Part shown: piece by piece, positions 38,469 to 47,472 of the stretch
How the letters are laid out: the number at the start of each line of letters is the position of its first letter
How positions within the stretch are numbered: the stretch's first letter is position 1
Origin: Hydromonas sp.
Lineage (GTDB): Bacteria > Pseudomonadota > Gammaproteobacteria > Burkholderiales > Burkholderiaceae
Direction: 5' to 3'
DNA length: 64,000 bases
NCBI GenBank assembly: GCA_017495165.1
Contig: JAFEII010000006.1
Span: 1-64,000 of the forward strand
Notes under the pieces: model-generated
Seen by the model: the letters and a program-made list of their open reading frames with translations, nothing else
Told to the model about the DNA's origin: nothing
The model's database searches: none
Program-made: the position numbers and the translations under genes

Positions 38469-38564
38469 TTGGGCTCGATGTGTGAACGGATTGATGTGGG
38501 TTTGTGATGTGGTGAATAAAATACGGGGACTGGCTTGCTGGGTGTTGCGAGCGATTGGGTCGTT

Positions 38565-39236
38565 TTAAAAACGGTCTTCGCTCAAACGGTCTTTGATGAA
38601 ACAGGCTTGCGCGCAGTCAACCGCATGCACAAATGCCTGCATTTTTTCTGCGTCTTTACAGCCCTTGATGCCCGCCTCAATCCCAGAGGACACGTCCAGC
38701 GCATACGGTTGCAGCTGCTCAATTGCGCGGGCAATATTGGCGACCTGCAAGCCACCGCTTAAAATAATTTTGCCATGCAACTGCGGCGGAATCAGCGTCC
38801 AATCAAACACATGACCCGCGCCGCCATAACCCAACGCATCCGCGTCAAGCAAAACCCCTGCCACATGCGGCGCGTGCTGCGCCACTTGCGCCCAGTCGGT
38901 GGCGGCATTGACGCGCACCGCTTTGATGACTGGGCGCTGCAAGGTTTGCTGCGCATCTAATGCAAACGCCCAAGTTTCATCGCCGTGCAGTTGAATGGTG
39001 TCAACGGGCGCACTTGATAAGGTGTGTTGAATGGCGGTGATGGATTCATTGACAAACAAGCCAACGGTGTTCACAAATGCGGGAATGCCCTGCATGAGCT
39101 GCGCGGCCGATTCTGGTGTGACAAAGCGCGGACTGGGCGGGTAAAACACAAAGCCCAGCGCATCCACGCCAAGCCCAACGGCGCATTGCACATCCTGCGC
39201 ACGGGTAAAGCCGCAAAATTTGACTCGGGTTCTCAT
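38565..39236 (-). CDS. trpF: Phosphoribosylanthranilate isomerase
   Basis: Third step of tryptophan biosynthesis (Amadori rearrangement of PRA to CdRP). The 223-aa TIM barrel has the catalytic Cys in RVKFCGFT at 4-11, IQLHGDE near 85, and GGLQVANIARAIE near 166. The start was set at MRTRVKFCG. It follows truA by 36 bases. trpB and trpA, its normal downstream neighbours in Burkholderiales, are not here. Confidence 0.96.
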   Translation of the reverse strand: MRTRVKFCGFTRAQDVQCAVGLGVDALGFVFYPPSPRFVTPESAAQLMQGIPAFVNTVGLFVNESITAIQHTLSSAPVDTIQLHGDETWAFALDAQQTLQRPVIKAVRVNAATDWAQVAQHAPHVAGVLLDADALGYGGAGHVFDWTLIPPQLHGKIILSGGLQVANIARAIEQLQPYALDVSSGIEAGIKGCKDAEKMQAFVHAVDCAQACFIKDRLSEDRF

Positions 39237-39272
39237 AAGTTCTCTTGGAGATGGCCGCAAAAGCGCCCAGTT

Positions 39273-40064
39273 TTAAGCGCCAAAAATGGCCTGAAATGAA
39301 TCATTGGGCGCGGGCAAGCCGTATTGTGCGTCATAGTGAATCGCTGCTAAATACAACCCTTGCGCCGAAAAAGTGGGCGCGGCAAGTGTGCGATTGGTTT
39401 GAGCAAGCAAGGTGCGCATCCAGTCAACGGGTTGTTTGCCTGAGCCAATGTAAACCAAGCTGCCCACCACATTGCGCACCATGTGGTGCAAAAATGCGTT
39501 GGCGCTCAAAGACACCACAATCACGTCGCCAAACCGTTGTACATCAATCTGGTGCATGGTTTTAACTGGGGATTTGGCTTGACATTGCGCAGCACGAAAG
39601 GCTGAAAAATCATGTTGCCCCACCAACGCTTGTGCCGCCGCGTGCATTTTGGACGCATCAAGCGGCTTGTGATACCAGCCCGCGCGATTTGCCCAAATCG
39701 GTGCGCGCACAGGGTGGTTGTAAATCACATAATGATAAACGCGCTTAAATGCATCAAAGCGCGCATGAAACGACTCATCAACCGCATGCGCCCAGCGCAC
39801 CACAATCGAGTCGGGCAAAAAGCTATTTGTGCCGCGCACCCACGACTCAATCGAGCGGTGCATCGGCACATCAACATGCACCACTTGCTCCAACGCATGC
39901 ACGCCCGCATCGGTGCGCCCTGCGCATTGCACCCGCAAAGGCACGGTGGCAAACTGGCTCAAGGCATTTTCCAGCGTGTCTTGAACCGTTTGGCCGTTGG
40001 GCTGCGACTGCCAGCCCTGAAACGACGTGCCGTCATATTGAATCCCCAATGCAATTCTGGGCAT
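39273..40064 (-). CDS. truA: tRNA pseudouridine(38-40) synthase TruA
   Basis: Isomerises uridines 38-40 in the anticodon arm. The 263-aa product has the catalytic Asp52 in CAGRTDAGVHAL and YDGTSFQGWQ at 10-19. The ATG shares its A with the stop codon of the upstream fimV-like gene (TGATG), so translation is coupled. Confidence 0.97.
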   Translation of the reverse strand: MPRIALGIQYDGTSFQGWQSQPNGQTVQDTLENALSQFATVPLRVQCAGRTDAGVHALEQVVHVDVPMHRSIESWVRGTNSFLPDSIVVRWAHAVDESFHARFDAFKRVYHYVIYNHPVRAPIWANRAGWYHKPLDASKMHAAAQALVGQHDFSAFRAAQCQAKSPVKTMHQIDVQRFGDVIVVSLSANAFLHHMVRNVVGSLVYIGSGKQPVDWMRTLLAQTNRTLAAPTFSAQGLYLAAIHYDAQYGLPAPNDSFQAIFGA

Positions 40065-41737
40065 CAATACACCCCAATGTCGTATGAAAACAATGAGGCC
40101 ATCTGCAATGCCGCCGTGCGCTCATCCGTCGTACCGCGCAACAAAACATCATCCAACAAATACTGCGCCACATCGTCATAACGTGCGTCATGTGCGTCTT
40201 GTGCGTACAGCAACACGTCGGCCACAGTTTGCTGCTTGAGCCACTGATTACGTGCGTTTGCATCAAGCAGATCTTCGTAGTCGACGCTGCTATAGCTTGG
40301 CTCTGGAATGCTTTTTGAAAACTCACTCAAGAACTGCGGCACATCCACCGTTAAGGTTTCAGTGACCGTGCTTTTGACCAATTCTTCAGGCACTTGAGCT
40401 GCCAAAGCCGCTGCTTGCTTGGCTTGAGCAATGTCTTCGGCCCGCGTCAACACATTAATATTGGTCAACCCGCGCAAAAGACTCATGGGGGTTTTCAGGT
40501 TGTGGTTAAAAAAGTTAACGCTGATGCCACGGTTCAACTCCGCAGGGAAATTGGTACTGGTTGCCACCACACCTGCATCTTGTGCATCATTTTGTGCATC
40601 CGCGTCTAAATCCTCATCAACGAATGCATCAGCAGGCATTTCTGTAGCCACTTCCGCAGGTAAATCAGCACGCACAGCAGCGGGCAATTCAACGTTAGGC
40701 AAAGGATCATTCACAGGCTCAAACTCATGCTTGAGCGAGTTAAACTCCAAGCTGCTGGCAGACAAACCACCCAGCGCCAAATTAAACCGAATATCCGAGA
40801 TGGGCGTATTGATCGGCGCATCGTCTGCCAATGGCGGCAACTCATCGCCCTCATCATCACCCTGCGCAGCATCCGCGTTCATCACATGCGGCTCGGCATG
40901 AGCCAATGGCGCACTCGGGTCAAAAGCCCCATTTTGAGACAGTGCTGGCGCGTCTGGCGTGTCTTGAATGCTTTCGCGCTCTGGCGATTCTTGAGCATCT
41001 TGAGCCAACACACCCTCTGGCTGCCCAAGCAACAAATGACTTTGTGGCCTTAAGTCAATTTGTGGGTAAACTTTTTTCTTTTTGCGTTTGAGCTTTAAAA
41101 ACGCGAGCAGCGCCGCCAAAAGCCCAGCGCCGCCAACCGCATACCAAGACAATGGCCGATGGCTCATAAAAAACACTTTTGCATCATGCGCATACACTCG
41201 CGCATTATCAAGCAAACGGTCGCGCATTTTAAGTGCGCGCTCTTTAAACGAAGTCTGGGTTTCTGCATCTATTATTGTTGCAGCATCTGCTGCTGGTGCG
41301 GCATGGCCCACATTCGCATCAACCTCTGGCGCATTAGACGCATTTGGCGCAGCTGGCACAACGGGCGCGGGCAAAACCGCATCCGCATTCGCAGCAGCCA
41401 CAACATCCGCTTTTAAAGGAATCACCAGCGTGGCACCTTTTTCTAAATTATGGGCAGCATCCAAAAAAGCCGAAGGGTTCAGGCGCACCAACCCATTTAA
41501 AGCAGTTTCAAAAGGCATTTGATTGGCAGTCGCGTAGCGTTGCGCAATCAGCATCATGGCGTCGCCCGGCAAAACGCTAATTGTGCCCGCTTCATTTTTC
41601 TCGGCCAGCGCCTTAATTTCTGCGCTGTGACCCGCACCAGCGCCAGCCTTTGCAAAAGCAATCGGCGCGGCCAACATCGAGAGTAATAACAAAGATGCAG
41701 TTGTTCGTCTAAATGATTGCGATATTTTTAGTCTCAT
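40064..41737 (-). CDS. fimV: FimV/HubP-like polar landmark protein
   Basis: A 557-aa envelope protein. It has a signal peptide (residues 1-29, ending AIAFAK), a LysM-like FimV N-terminal domain with VLPGDAMMLIAQRYATAN near 55-72, an Ala/Pro-rich linker, one membrane span WYAVGGAGLLAALLAFLKLK near 198-217 followed by KRKKKK, and a long acidic low-complexity cytoplasmic part. It ends with a short tetratricopeptide-like C-terminus (DDVAQYLLDDVLLRGTTDER). FimV proteins organise cell poles and type IV pili. The place between asd and truA is the standard one for betaproteobacterial FimV; overall similarity outside the ends is low. Confidence 0.8.
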   Translation of the reverse strand: MRLKISQSFRRTTASLLLLSMLAAPIAFAKAGAGAGHSAEIKALAEKNEAGTISVLPGDAMMLIAQRYATANQMPFETALNGLVRLNPSAFLDAAHNLEKGATLVIPLKADVVAAANADAVLPAPVVPAAPNASNAPEVDANVGHAAPAADAATIIDAETQTSFKERALKMRDRLLDNARVYAHDAKVFFMSHRPLSWYAVGGAGLLAALLAFLKLKRKKKKVYPQIDLRPQSHLLLGQPEGVLAQDAQESPERESIQDTPDAPALSQNGAFDPSAPLAHAEPHVMNADAAQGDDEGDELPPLADDAPINTPISDIRFNLALGGLSASSLEFNSLKHEFEPVNDPLPNVELPAAVRADLPAEVATEMPADAFVDEDLDADAQNDAQDAGVVATSTNFPAELNRGISVNFFNHNLKTPMSLLRGLTNINVLTRAEDIAQAKQAAALAAQVPEELVKSTVTETLTVDVPQFLSEFSKSIPEPSYSSVDYEDLLDANARNQWLKQQTVADVLLYAQDAHDARYDDVAQYLLDDVLLRGTTDERTAALQMASLFSYDIGVY

Positions 41738-42040
41738 GCAGGCTCCATAAACGAAAAGTGAATATTTAAGCGACAAAACGCCTAAAAGTAAAATACTGCT
41801 CAGCCGCTTCTTTTTGCGTCATGCCGTTACTCTTGGCATACGTTCCAAAAATAATCGCAGCCGCATCGCTGTTATTAAGAATAACCCGCCAACAAAGCGA
41901 GTAAGGCCACAACAAGCAACCGCGTTTTTAAGAATACGGGCAACTGATTTTTCAACAAAGTTCCAAGTCTGGGATAAAGACAACGCGCCATTTTAAACGG
42001 TTGAACCACAAAGCACAACCGAATCGCCGCATTCCATGCT
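41738..42040. other. Gap between asd and the fimV-like gene, no gene seen
   Basis: About 300 bases. Only a 60-codon plus-strand frame lacking a ribosome site and family resemblance is present. It must hold the fimV/truA/trpF promoter, but no convincing -35/-10 pair or terminator was found by eye. Confidence 0.5.
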
Positions 42041-43159
42041 TTAGTTCAAAACAATCCGCAACATGCGGCGCAACGGCTCAGCCGCGCCCCACAACAATTG
42101 ATCGCCCACGGTAAACGCGCTCAAATACTCGCCGCCCATTGCCATTTTGCGCAAGCGCCCTACTGGCACGGTCATGGTGCCCGTCACAGCGGTTGGGGTT
42201 AAATCACGCACCGAATCGGCTTTGTTATTAGGCACAACTTTGACCCAATCATTTGCGCTGGCCAACATGTCACTGATTTCGTCCAGCGGAATGTCTTTTT
42301 TGAGTTTAATCGTCAACGCTTGGCTGTGGCAACGCATCGCACCAATCCGAACGCACAAGCCCTCAACATTGATAAAGCCAGCCGCGCCTTGGGTTTTGCC
42401 CAAAATTTTATTGGTTTCGGCCGCGCCCTTCCATTCTTCTTTGGTTTGCCCATTGCCCAAGTCTTTGTCAATCCAAGGAATAAGACCGCCCGCCAACGGC
42501 ACGCCAAAATGCTCGGCTGGATAATCAGGCTCACGCATTTTTGCTGCAATTTTGCGGTCAATTTCAAGGATACTTGAGCGCGGGTCAGCCAATAAATCCG
42601 CCACTTCCGCATTCAAAATCCCCATTTGTGCAATCAACTCGCGCATGTTGGCCGCGCCGCCGCCCGATGCCGCTTGATACGTCATCGACGTCATCCAATC
42701 AATCGCATCTGCCTTAAACAACCCATCCAAGCCCATCATCATCAAGCTCACGGTACAATTACCGCCAACATAATTTTTAACCCCACGGCTCAAACCGTCT
42801 TTAATCACATTCATATTGACGGGGTCAAGCACAATAATCGCATCATCCTCCATGCGCAACGTTGACGCCGCATCAATCCAAAAGCCGTCCCAGCCCGCCG
42901 CGCGCAACGGGCCAAATACTTGAGTCGTGTAATCGCCGCCTTGGCAAGACACAATAATGTCACAGGTTTTAAGCGCATCAATGCTATTGCCATCATGCAA
43001 AACGCCATCAGACTTGGCGAACGACGGCGCCGCGCCGCCCGCATTTGACGTGCTAAAAAACACAGGTTCAAAATGCGCAAAATCGCCCTCAGCCAACATT
43101 CTGTACATCAAAACCGAACCCACCATCCCGCGCCAACCAACCAGTCCAACTCTTTTCAT
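42041..43159 (-). CDS. asd: Aspartate-semialdehyde dehydrogenase
   Basis: Reduces aspartyl phosphate to aspartate semialdehyde, the branch point to lysine/diaminopimelate, threonine and methionine. The 372-aa product has the NADP loop [11 protein letters not shown] at 5-15, the catalytic Cys135 in [10 protein letters not shown], and [10 protein letters not shown]-like [20 protein letters not shown] near 240. GGAG precedes ATG 43159. In relatives it lies next to leuB; here 3 kb of accessory DNA separates the two. Confidence 0.97.
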   Translation of the reverse strand: MKRVGLVGWRGMVGSVLMYRMLAEGDFAHFEPVFFSTSNAGGAAPSFAKSDGVLHDGNSIDALKTCDIIVSCQGGDYTTQVFGPLRAAGWDGFWIDAASTLRMEDDAIIVLDPVNMNVIKDGLSRGVKNYVGGNCTVSLMMMGLDGLFKADAIDWMTSMTYQAASGGGAANMRELIAQMGILNAEVADLLADPRSSILEIDRKIAAKMREPDYPAEHFGVPLAGGLIPWIDKDLGNGQTKEEWKGAAETNKILGKTQGAAGFINVEGLCVRIGAMRCHSQALTIKLKKDIPLDEISDMLASANDWVKVVPNNKADSVRDLTPTAVTGTMTVPVGRLRKMAMGGEYLSAFTVGDQLLWGAAEPLRRMLRIVLN

Positions 43160-43209
43160 CTTTAAGCTCCATATAAAATAATCTACAAACCCACATTGCC
43201 GCATGGCAA

Positions 43210-43572
43210 TTAAACCTTGCGCTCTACAATCACATAATGCTTGGTAAGCGCCTCAACCACCTCAAACACACCTTTAAAACCAGCAGGAATCACCAGCGAC
43301 TCACCCGCCGCGCATTCAAACACATTGCCAACATCATCCGTCAAACGGCAGCGCCCGTGCGTCACAAAGAAAAACTCATCTTCACTCGCACCCATTTCAA
43401 TCCGCCAACTCCCAACCTCGCTTGACCACACACCAGCAAACACCTCACCACTGTCATTGGTAAAATGATTTTGTGTGCAGCGCTCAGGCTTGCCCGACAC
43501 AAGGCGCTCATTTTTAGGAAAATCAAACGACTTCTCAGTCACCTGCTCTTTAAACAAAACAATTGAACGCAT
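43210..43572 (-). CDS. Cupin-domain protein
   Basis: A small single-cupin protein of 120 aa with the two motifs [20 protein letters not shown] near 63-82 and [16 protein letters not shown] near 89-104, of the type with ethanolamine-utilisation EutQ/DUF861-like cupins. The ligand and reaction are unknown. GGGGG lies before the ATG. It starts 50 bases upstream of asd in the same direction, so it may be co-transcribed with it. Confidence 0.8.
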   Translation of the reverse strand: MRSIVLFKEQVTEKSFDFPKNERLVSGKPERCTQNHFTNDSGEVFAGVWSSEVGSWRIEMGASEDEFFFVTHGRCRLTDDVGNVFECAAGESLVIPAGFKGVFEVVEALTKHYVIVERKV

Positions 43573-43651
43573 AACACCCCCATTTTTTAGCCAGTCAAAC
43601 GATTAAAAAACAACCCGCCATCAACGCCGCCAATCGCAGGCATAACAACCC

Positions 43652-44176
43652 TCAATCCAACGCCAAACCCACATCATCACCCGCCCAATCGCAAGGCAAA
43701 ATCCCTTGCGCCACAAACCGATGAAACGTCGAATGCGGCCAATCCTTCACACACGCCACCCAGCCATGTTTGACAGGATTGAAATGCACATAATCCACAT
43801 GCCGCTCAAAATCGCTCTCATCCCGAATCAAATGCTCCCAAAACCGCCGCTGCCAAATGCCGCGTTCATGGCGTCTTTGCCGAGAAACAGACAGCTCTTC
43901 AACCTTTGGCAGACTTTTAGAAAAAATCAACTTTATTAAACGCACGCGTGTTGAAAAATCACAATCACCTACAGGCAACTCAATCACGCAATGCATGTGC
44001 TCAGGCAAAACCACCCAAGCATGAATAATAAAAGGGTATTTTGTTTTTACCACCCGAACCGCTTCTCGCAAGGCTTCAATGTGCCGCACCAACACATCAT
44101 TATCATGCCGCTCCAGTGCATTAATGGTCAAAAAATACGTCGCACCACCAACCTTGCTACGCCGATAATTTGACAT
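43652..44176 (-). CDS. REP-associated tyrosine transposase (RAYT, Y1/HUH type)
   Basis: A 174-aa single-domain HUH endonuclease of the IS200/IS605-like Y1 superfamily, RAYT branch. The HUH motif His60-Met-His62 lies in LPEHMHCVIELP and the nucleophile Tyr129 in HVDYVHFNPVKHG, with the typical WQRRFWEHLIRDE just before it. RAYTs are single-copy genes associated with REP/BIME repeats. Matching repeats lie 56 bases upstream and at three more places within 2 kb. The HUH motif and Tyr are intact. Confidence 0.93.
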   Translation of the reverse strand: MSNYRRSKVGGATYFLTINALERHDNDVLVRHIEALREAVRVVKTKYPFIIHAWVVLPEHMHCVIELPVGDCDFSTRVRLIKLIFSKSLPKVEELSVSRQRRHERGIWQRRFWEHLIRDESDFERHVDYVHFNPVKHGWVACVKDWPHSTFHRFVAQGILPCDWAGDDVGLALD

Positions 44177-44232
44177 TTACGCCCCCGTTATCAAATGCCA
44201 CAAGAAAGCCGCCCTCAAAACCGCAGCAAAAC

Positions 44233-44328
44233 GTAGGGTGGGTTCGCGCAGCAACCCACCACAACCGCAAATCAAACACCGTGCCAATTCAACGACATAC
44301 GGTGGATTGCTGCGCGAATCCACCCTAC
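44233..44328. repeat. BIME-like repeat A (paired REP hairpins)
   Basis: Two hairpins in inverted order: GGTGGGTT-CGCGCAGC-AACCCACC on the left and GGTGGATT-GCTGCGCG-AATCCACC on the right, bounded by GTAGG at one end and CCTAC at the other, 96 bp in all. A shared tail AACTGAGCCAGCTTGCG follows it. It lies directly upstream of the RAYT gene. Confidence 0.92.
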
Positions 44329-44372
44329 AACTGAGCCAGCTTGCGCGTTTAAAATTGAATCGCCTTATGCCT

Positions 44373-45407
44373 TTAAAAATTGGGCAGTGGCTCTCCAATA
44401 TTCCATTTATTTGCTGCCGCTTGCACCTTCAATACTTCATCGCGAGTCAATTGCTTTTCTATAGAATCCCTACTCTCCGACTCAGGTAGGCCATTAGCGG
44501 TTGCAAGGATAGAGTAAAAATAGGCTTGGGCATAGTTTTTGCTGACTCCGAACCCATTATAGTAGTGAAAAGTCAAGTTTTTCATTGCCAAGGCATCTCC
44601 ACTTATAGCTGCTTTTTTAGACCAATATAGGGCTTCTGGATAATTTAGCATTCCACTTGATTCTGATGCGTAGAGTAAACCGAGTGCAAAAGCAGCACTT
44701 GAATCTCCCTTTGCGGCAGCTTGTTTGTAAAGTTCTGTCGCTTTGCTCAGGTCTTTAGGTACTCCAGTACCATCCCGATACATTCCCGCCAAGCTTATAA
44801 TTGCATTGGGGTAGTTTTTATTGGCACTCAATGTTAAATATTTGATTGCCTCGGTGTAATTAGGCTCAACTCCTCTATCTCCTAAATACATTCCCCCTAA
44901 GTTTGATTGAGCAATAGTCAAGTTTTTTTGCGCCGCCAATTGATAATACTTTACAGCCGTTTCTTTGCTTTCCGGGACGTCATATCCAATCTCATATCTA
45001 ATGCCTAAAGCAGTTAAAGCTTGAGGTGTGCCGAGCGTTTCTAACTGGCTTACCGTTCGATTTTTTAATTTGAGTTCGTCCAATTGTTGTTTTCTGACAT
45101 TAAAAAAACGAGTTGCATAATAAACACTCATCAGCCTTTTATTTTCTTCTTTCGCTTTTTGCTGAGCTAAAACTTGCTGCTCATGGAGCGCTTGATTTCT
45201 GTGCTCCTGATTAATCGCATTGCGCGCATTAACACCATTAATGTAAGCATCTATATATGCTCTTTGAGCATTTATTCGATTATTCAGCCCTTGATTATAA
45301 GCTCGATAATAACTATCAACCCCACTGCCAATGTCATTTTTAGCATTTGCATGATGAGAGAGTAAAACACCTGCGCACACGAGCAGATAAGTCGCCGCTT
45401 TTTTCAT
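44373..45407 (-). CDS. Exported Sel1-repeat protein
   Basis: A 344-aa precursor with a signal peptide (residues 1-22, ending ANA), a Gln/Asn/Ala-rich helical stretch to about 125, then five Sel1-like repeats from about 130 to 312, such as LGGMYLGDRGVEPNYTEAIK and LAGMYRDGTGVPKDLSKATE. Sel1 repeats mediate protein contacts; the partner is unknown. Base composition is more A+T-rich than in the leu and asd genes, and REP-type repeats flank the gene on both sides, consistent with acquired DNA. Confidence 0.88.
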   Translation of the reverse strand: MKKAATYLLVCAGVLLSHHANAKNDIGSGVDSYYRAYNQGLNNRINAQRAYIDAYINGVNARNAINQEHRNQALHEQQVLAQQKAKEENKRLMSVYYATRFFNVRKQQLDELKLKNRTVSQLETLGTPQALTALGIRYEIGYDVPESKETAVKYYQLAAQKNLTIAQSNLGGMYLGDRGVEPNYTEAIKYLTLSANKNYPNAIISLAGMYRDGTGVPKDLSKATELYKQAAAKGDSSAAFALGLLYASESSGMLNYPEALYWSKKAAISGDALAMKNLTFHYYNGFGVSKNYAQAYFYSILATANGLPESESRDSIEKQLTRDEVLKVQAAANKWNIGEPLPNF

Positions 45408-45432
45408 TTCTTTCCCTTAAAGATTGTAAACC

Positions 45433-45526
45433 GTAAGACGGATTCGCGAAACAAAACCGCCGTATGTGCTCGAACATCCGAGCCGTTTTAACACAATCGG
45501 TGGATTGCTGCGCGAATCCACCCTAC
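45433..45526. repeat. BIME-like repeat B (left half decayed)
   Basis: The right hairpin (45499-45526) is identical to that of repeat A. The left half reads GTAAGACGGATTCGCGAAAC and no longer pairs well. The tail ATTGAACCAGCTTGCGCG follows. Confidence 0.85.
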
Positions 45527-45598
45527 AATTGAACCAGCTTGCGCGTTACGCCGATGGCTTGAAATTCCCTCTCCTGCCACCAAGCGCCACAAAAAACC

Positions 45599-45694
45599 GT
45601 AGGGTGGGTTCGCGCAGCAACCCACCATGACCGCAAGCCAAACACCGTGCCAATTTAACGACATACGGTGGATTGCTGCGCGAATCCACCCTAC
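45599..45694. repeat. BIME-like repeat C
   Basis: 96 bp and nearly identical to repeat A, including both hairpins, the spacer and the tail AACTGAGCCAGCTTGCG. Repeats B and C fill most of the 320-base gap between the two exported-protein genes; nothing else is seen there. Confidence 0.92.
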
Positions 45695-45727
45695 AACTGA
45701 GCCAGCTTGCGTGTTTGGGCTACGGCT

Positions 45728-46135
45728 CTACGGCTTGAATAAAGGAGCAACGCATGGGTTATTTCGCCCTTCAGAATAACTACCACAACTATCTGAATAC
45801 ACTACATCTCCTTTAGTATCGACCAAGGCTACAGTAGTATTTGTTACTCTCAAACTCACTTCCCTATCACGCCCATTATAGAAAAATGTGAACGGAATAT
45901 TCGGCTTGAACTTTCCTTTGTAAACAGTGTAAGGTTTAAAATTGCTCATTGAACAAGCACCTGTCCAAATTTTTGTATTCCCTTGCTTATCAATGGTTAT
46001 TCCGTGCTCATTACAATTCCCATCTTCAAGAGAGAAAAAACGCTTACCTACAAATGGTATAGCGGATTGAGCATACCCAACAGATGTAACGCCAAGTAAA
46101 CCGACTAACAATAGGACAAAAAATTTTCGCTTCAT
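45728..46135 (-). CDS. Exported protein of unknown function (135 aa)
   Basis: Not recognised. A clear signal peptide MKRKFFVLLLVGLLGVTSVG ends near YAQ22. The mature part has four Cys (GNCNEHG, TGACSM, SDSCGSY, NNPCVAP), suggesting two disulfides, and a probable beta-rich fold. GAGGAG is well placed before ATG 46135; the longer frame runs back through repeat D and was rejected. It is bracketed by repeats C and D, so it may be part of an acquired segment. Confidence 0.75.
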   Translation of the reverse strand: MKRKFFVLLLVGLLGVTSVGYAQSAIPFVGKRFFSLEDGNCNEHGITIDKQGNTKIWTGACSMSNFKPYTVYKGKFKPNIPFTFFYNGRDREVSLRVTNTTVALVDTKGDVVYSDSCGSYSEGRNNPCVAPLFKP

Positions 46136-46164
46136 CTTCAACTCCTCATTTAATGAACTAACCC

Positions 46165-46267
46165 GTAGGATGGATTCGCGCAGCAATCCGCCACAAACAC
46201 CCGAACATCCGAACATCCGAGCCCTTTTAACACACAATCGGTGGATTGCTGCGCCAACCCACCCTAC
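46165..46267. repeat. BIME-like repeat D
   Basis: GTAGGATGGATTCGCGCAGC on the left, GGTGGATTGCTGCGC on the right ending in CCTAC. The spacer contains a doubled CGAACATC (46202-46217), also seen once in repeat B. It sits in the gap just downstream of leuB. Confidence 0.88.
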
Positions 46268-46282
46268 AACATTCACAACAGA

Positions 46283-47350
46283 TCACAAAACCGCCAACAC
46301 AGCATCGCCCATCTCAACCGTACCCACCTTCAAACCACCCGCCGTCATAATATCCCCCGTCCGATACCCTTGCGCCAAAACCTTTTTAACCGCTGCATCC
46401 ACGCAGTCAGCCGCTGCCACTTGGTTCAAGCTGTGGCGCAGCATCATGCCGACCGATAAAATCATGGCCAATGGGTTGGCCAAGTTCTTGCCAGCAATAT
46501 CAGGTGCAGAGCCGTGAATCGGCTCGTACAGGCCTTTGCCGTTTGCGTCGATTGACGCGGATGGCAGCATGCCGATTGAGCCTGCCACCATAGACGCGGC
46601 GTCGGACAAAATATCGCCAAACATATTGCCAGTGACCATCACGTCAAATTGCTTGGGGTTGCGCACCAGTTGCATGGCGGCGTTGTCGACCAGCATGTGG
46701 CTGAGTTCAACGTCTGGGTATTCGGCAGACACTTCAATCATGACGTCGCGCCACAACTGCGTGCATTCGAGCACATTCATTTTATCGACTGAGCACAGTT
46801 TTTTATTGCGTTTTTGCGCGGTTTTAAATGCGCTGTGGGCGATGCGGCGGATTTCGGATTCAGAATAAATCATGGTGTTAAAGCCAACCCGTTCGCCGTT
46901 GCGGATTTCAATCCCGCGCGGCTCGCCAAAATAAATATCGCCGACCAATTCGCGCACGATGATGATGTCCAGCCCTGCAACCACTTCGGGCTTGAGGGTT
47001 GAGGCTTCGACCAATTCAGGATAAACCACGGCTGGGCGCAGATTGGCAAACACCTGCATTTCTTTGCGAATTGCCAATAAACCGCGCTCTGGGCGTTGCT
47101 CGCGCGGCAATACGTCGTATTGTGGCCCGCCCACTGCGCCGAGCAAGACCGCATCGGCTGCCATACATTTGGCAAGGGTTTCGGGTGGAAAAGGCACGCC
47201 CGTTGCGTCAACCGCGCAGCCGCCGATGAGCGCGTCATCCCAGCGAATATCTAAGCCGTCGGTTTTGAGTTTTTCGAGAACGCGCACGGCTTGCGCCATG
47301 ATTTCAGGGCCAATGCCGTCACCAGGAAGCAGTAAAATATTTTGTGTCAT
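46283..47350 (-). CDS. leuB: 3-isopropylmalate dehydrogenase
   Basis: Oxidative decarboxylation of 3-isopropylmalate with NAD in leucine biosynthesis. The 355-aa product has [12 protein letters not shown] at 5-16, the substrate region [13 protein letters not shown]-like ([14 protein letters not shown]) near 84-97, and the metal-site [13 protein letters not shown] near 243-255. No strong ribosome site precedes the ATG. An inverted-repeat element separates it from leuD; a BIME-like repeat follows its stop. Confidence 0.97.
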   Translation of the reverse strand: MTQNILLLPGDGIGPEIMAQAVRVLEKLKTDGLDIRWDDALIGGCAVDATGVPFPPETLAKCMAADAVLLGAVGGPQYDVLPREQRPERGLLAIRKEMQVFANLRPAVVYPELVEASTLKPEVVAGLDIIIVRELVGDIYFGEPRGIEIRNGERVGFNTMIYSESEIRRIAHSAFKTAQKRNKKLCSVDKMNVLECTQLWRDVMIEVSAEYPDVELSHMLVDNAAMQLVRNPKQFDVMVTGNMFGDILSDAASMVAGSIGMLPSASIDANGKGLYEPIHGSAPDIAGKNLANPLAMILSVGMMLRHSLNQVAAADCVDAAVKKVLAQGYRTGDIMTAGGLKVGTVEMGDAVLAVL

Positions 47351-47367
47351 GTGTATTTAATCCAATT

Positions 47368-47447
47368 GTAGGGTGGGCACTGCCCACCTTTTTAATGCGG
47401 TTGCGCTGCTTGAGAAGTTTGAGAATGGTGGGCAGTGCCCACCCTAC
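47368..47447. repeat. REP-like inverted-repeat element E between leuD and leuB
   Basis: Perfect 21-bp inverted arms at 47368-47388 and 47427-47447. Each begins or ends with GTAGGGTGGG and is itself a hairpin (GGTGGGCA/TGCCCACC). It shares the GTAGGGTGG border with repeats A to D but has another loop. Confidence 0.9.
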
Positions 47448-47472
47448 GTTGTGCAACGCGGCTTTATTTTTA

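Noticed and set aside
41814-41996. 60-aa plus-strand ORF in the gap before the fimV-like gene
   Set aside because: No ribosome site, no recognisable sequence, and basic low-information composition; the gap is better read as a promoter region.
44177-46282. CRISPR-like array from the repeated 28-bp units
   Set aside because: The repeats are few, irregularly spaced, in inverted pairs, and separated by genes; they fit BIME/REP structure and no cas gene is present.
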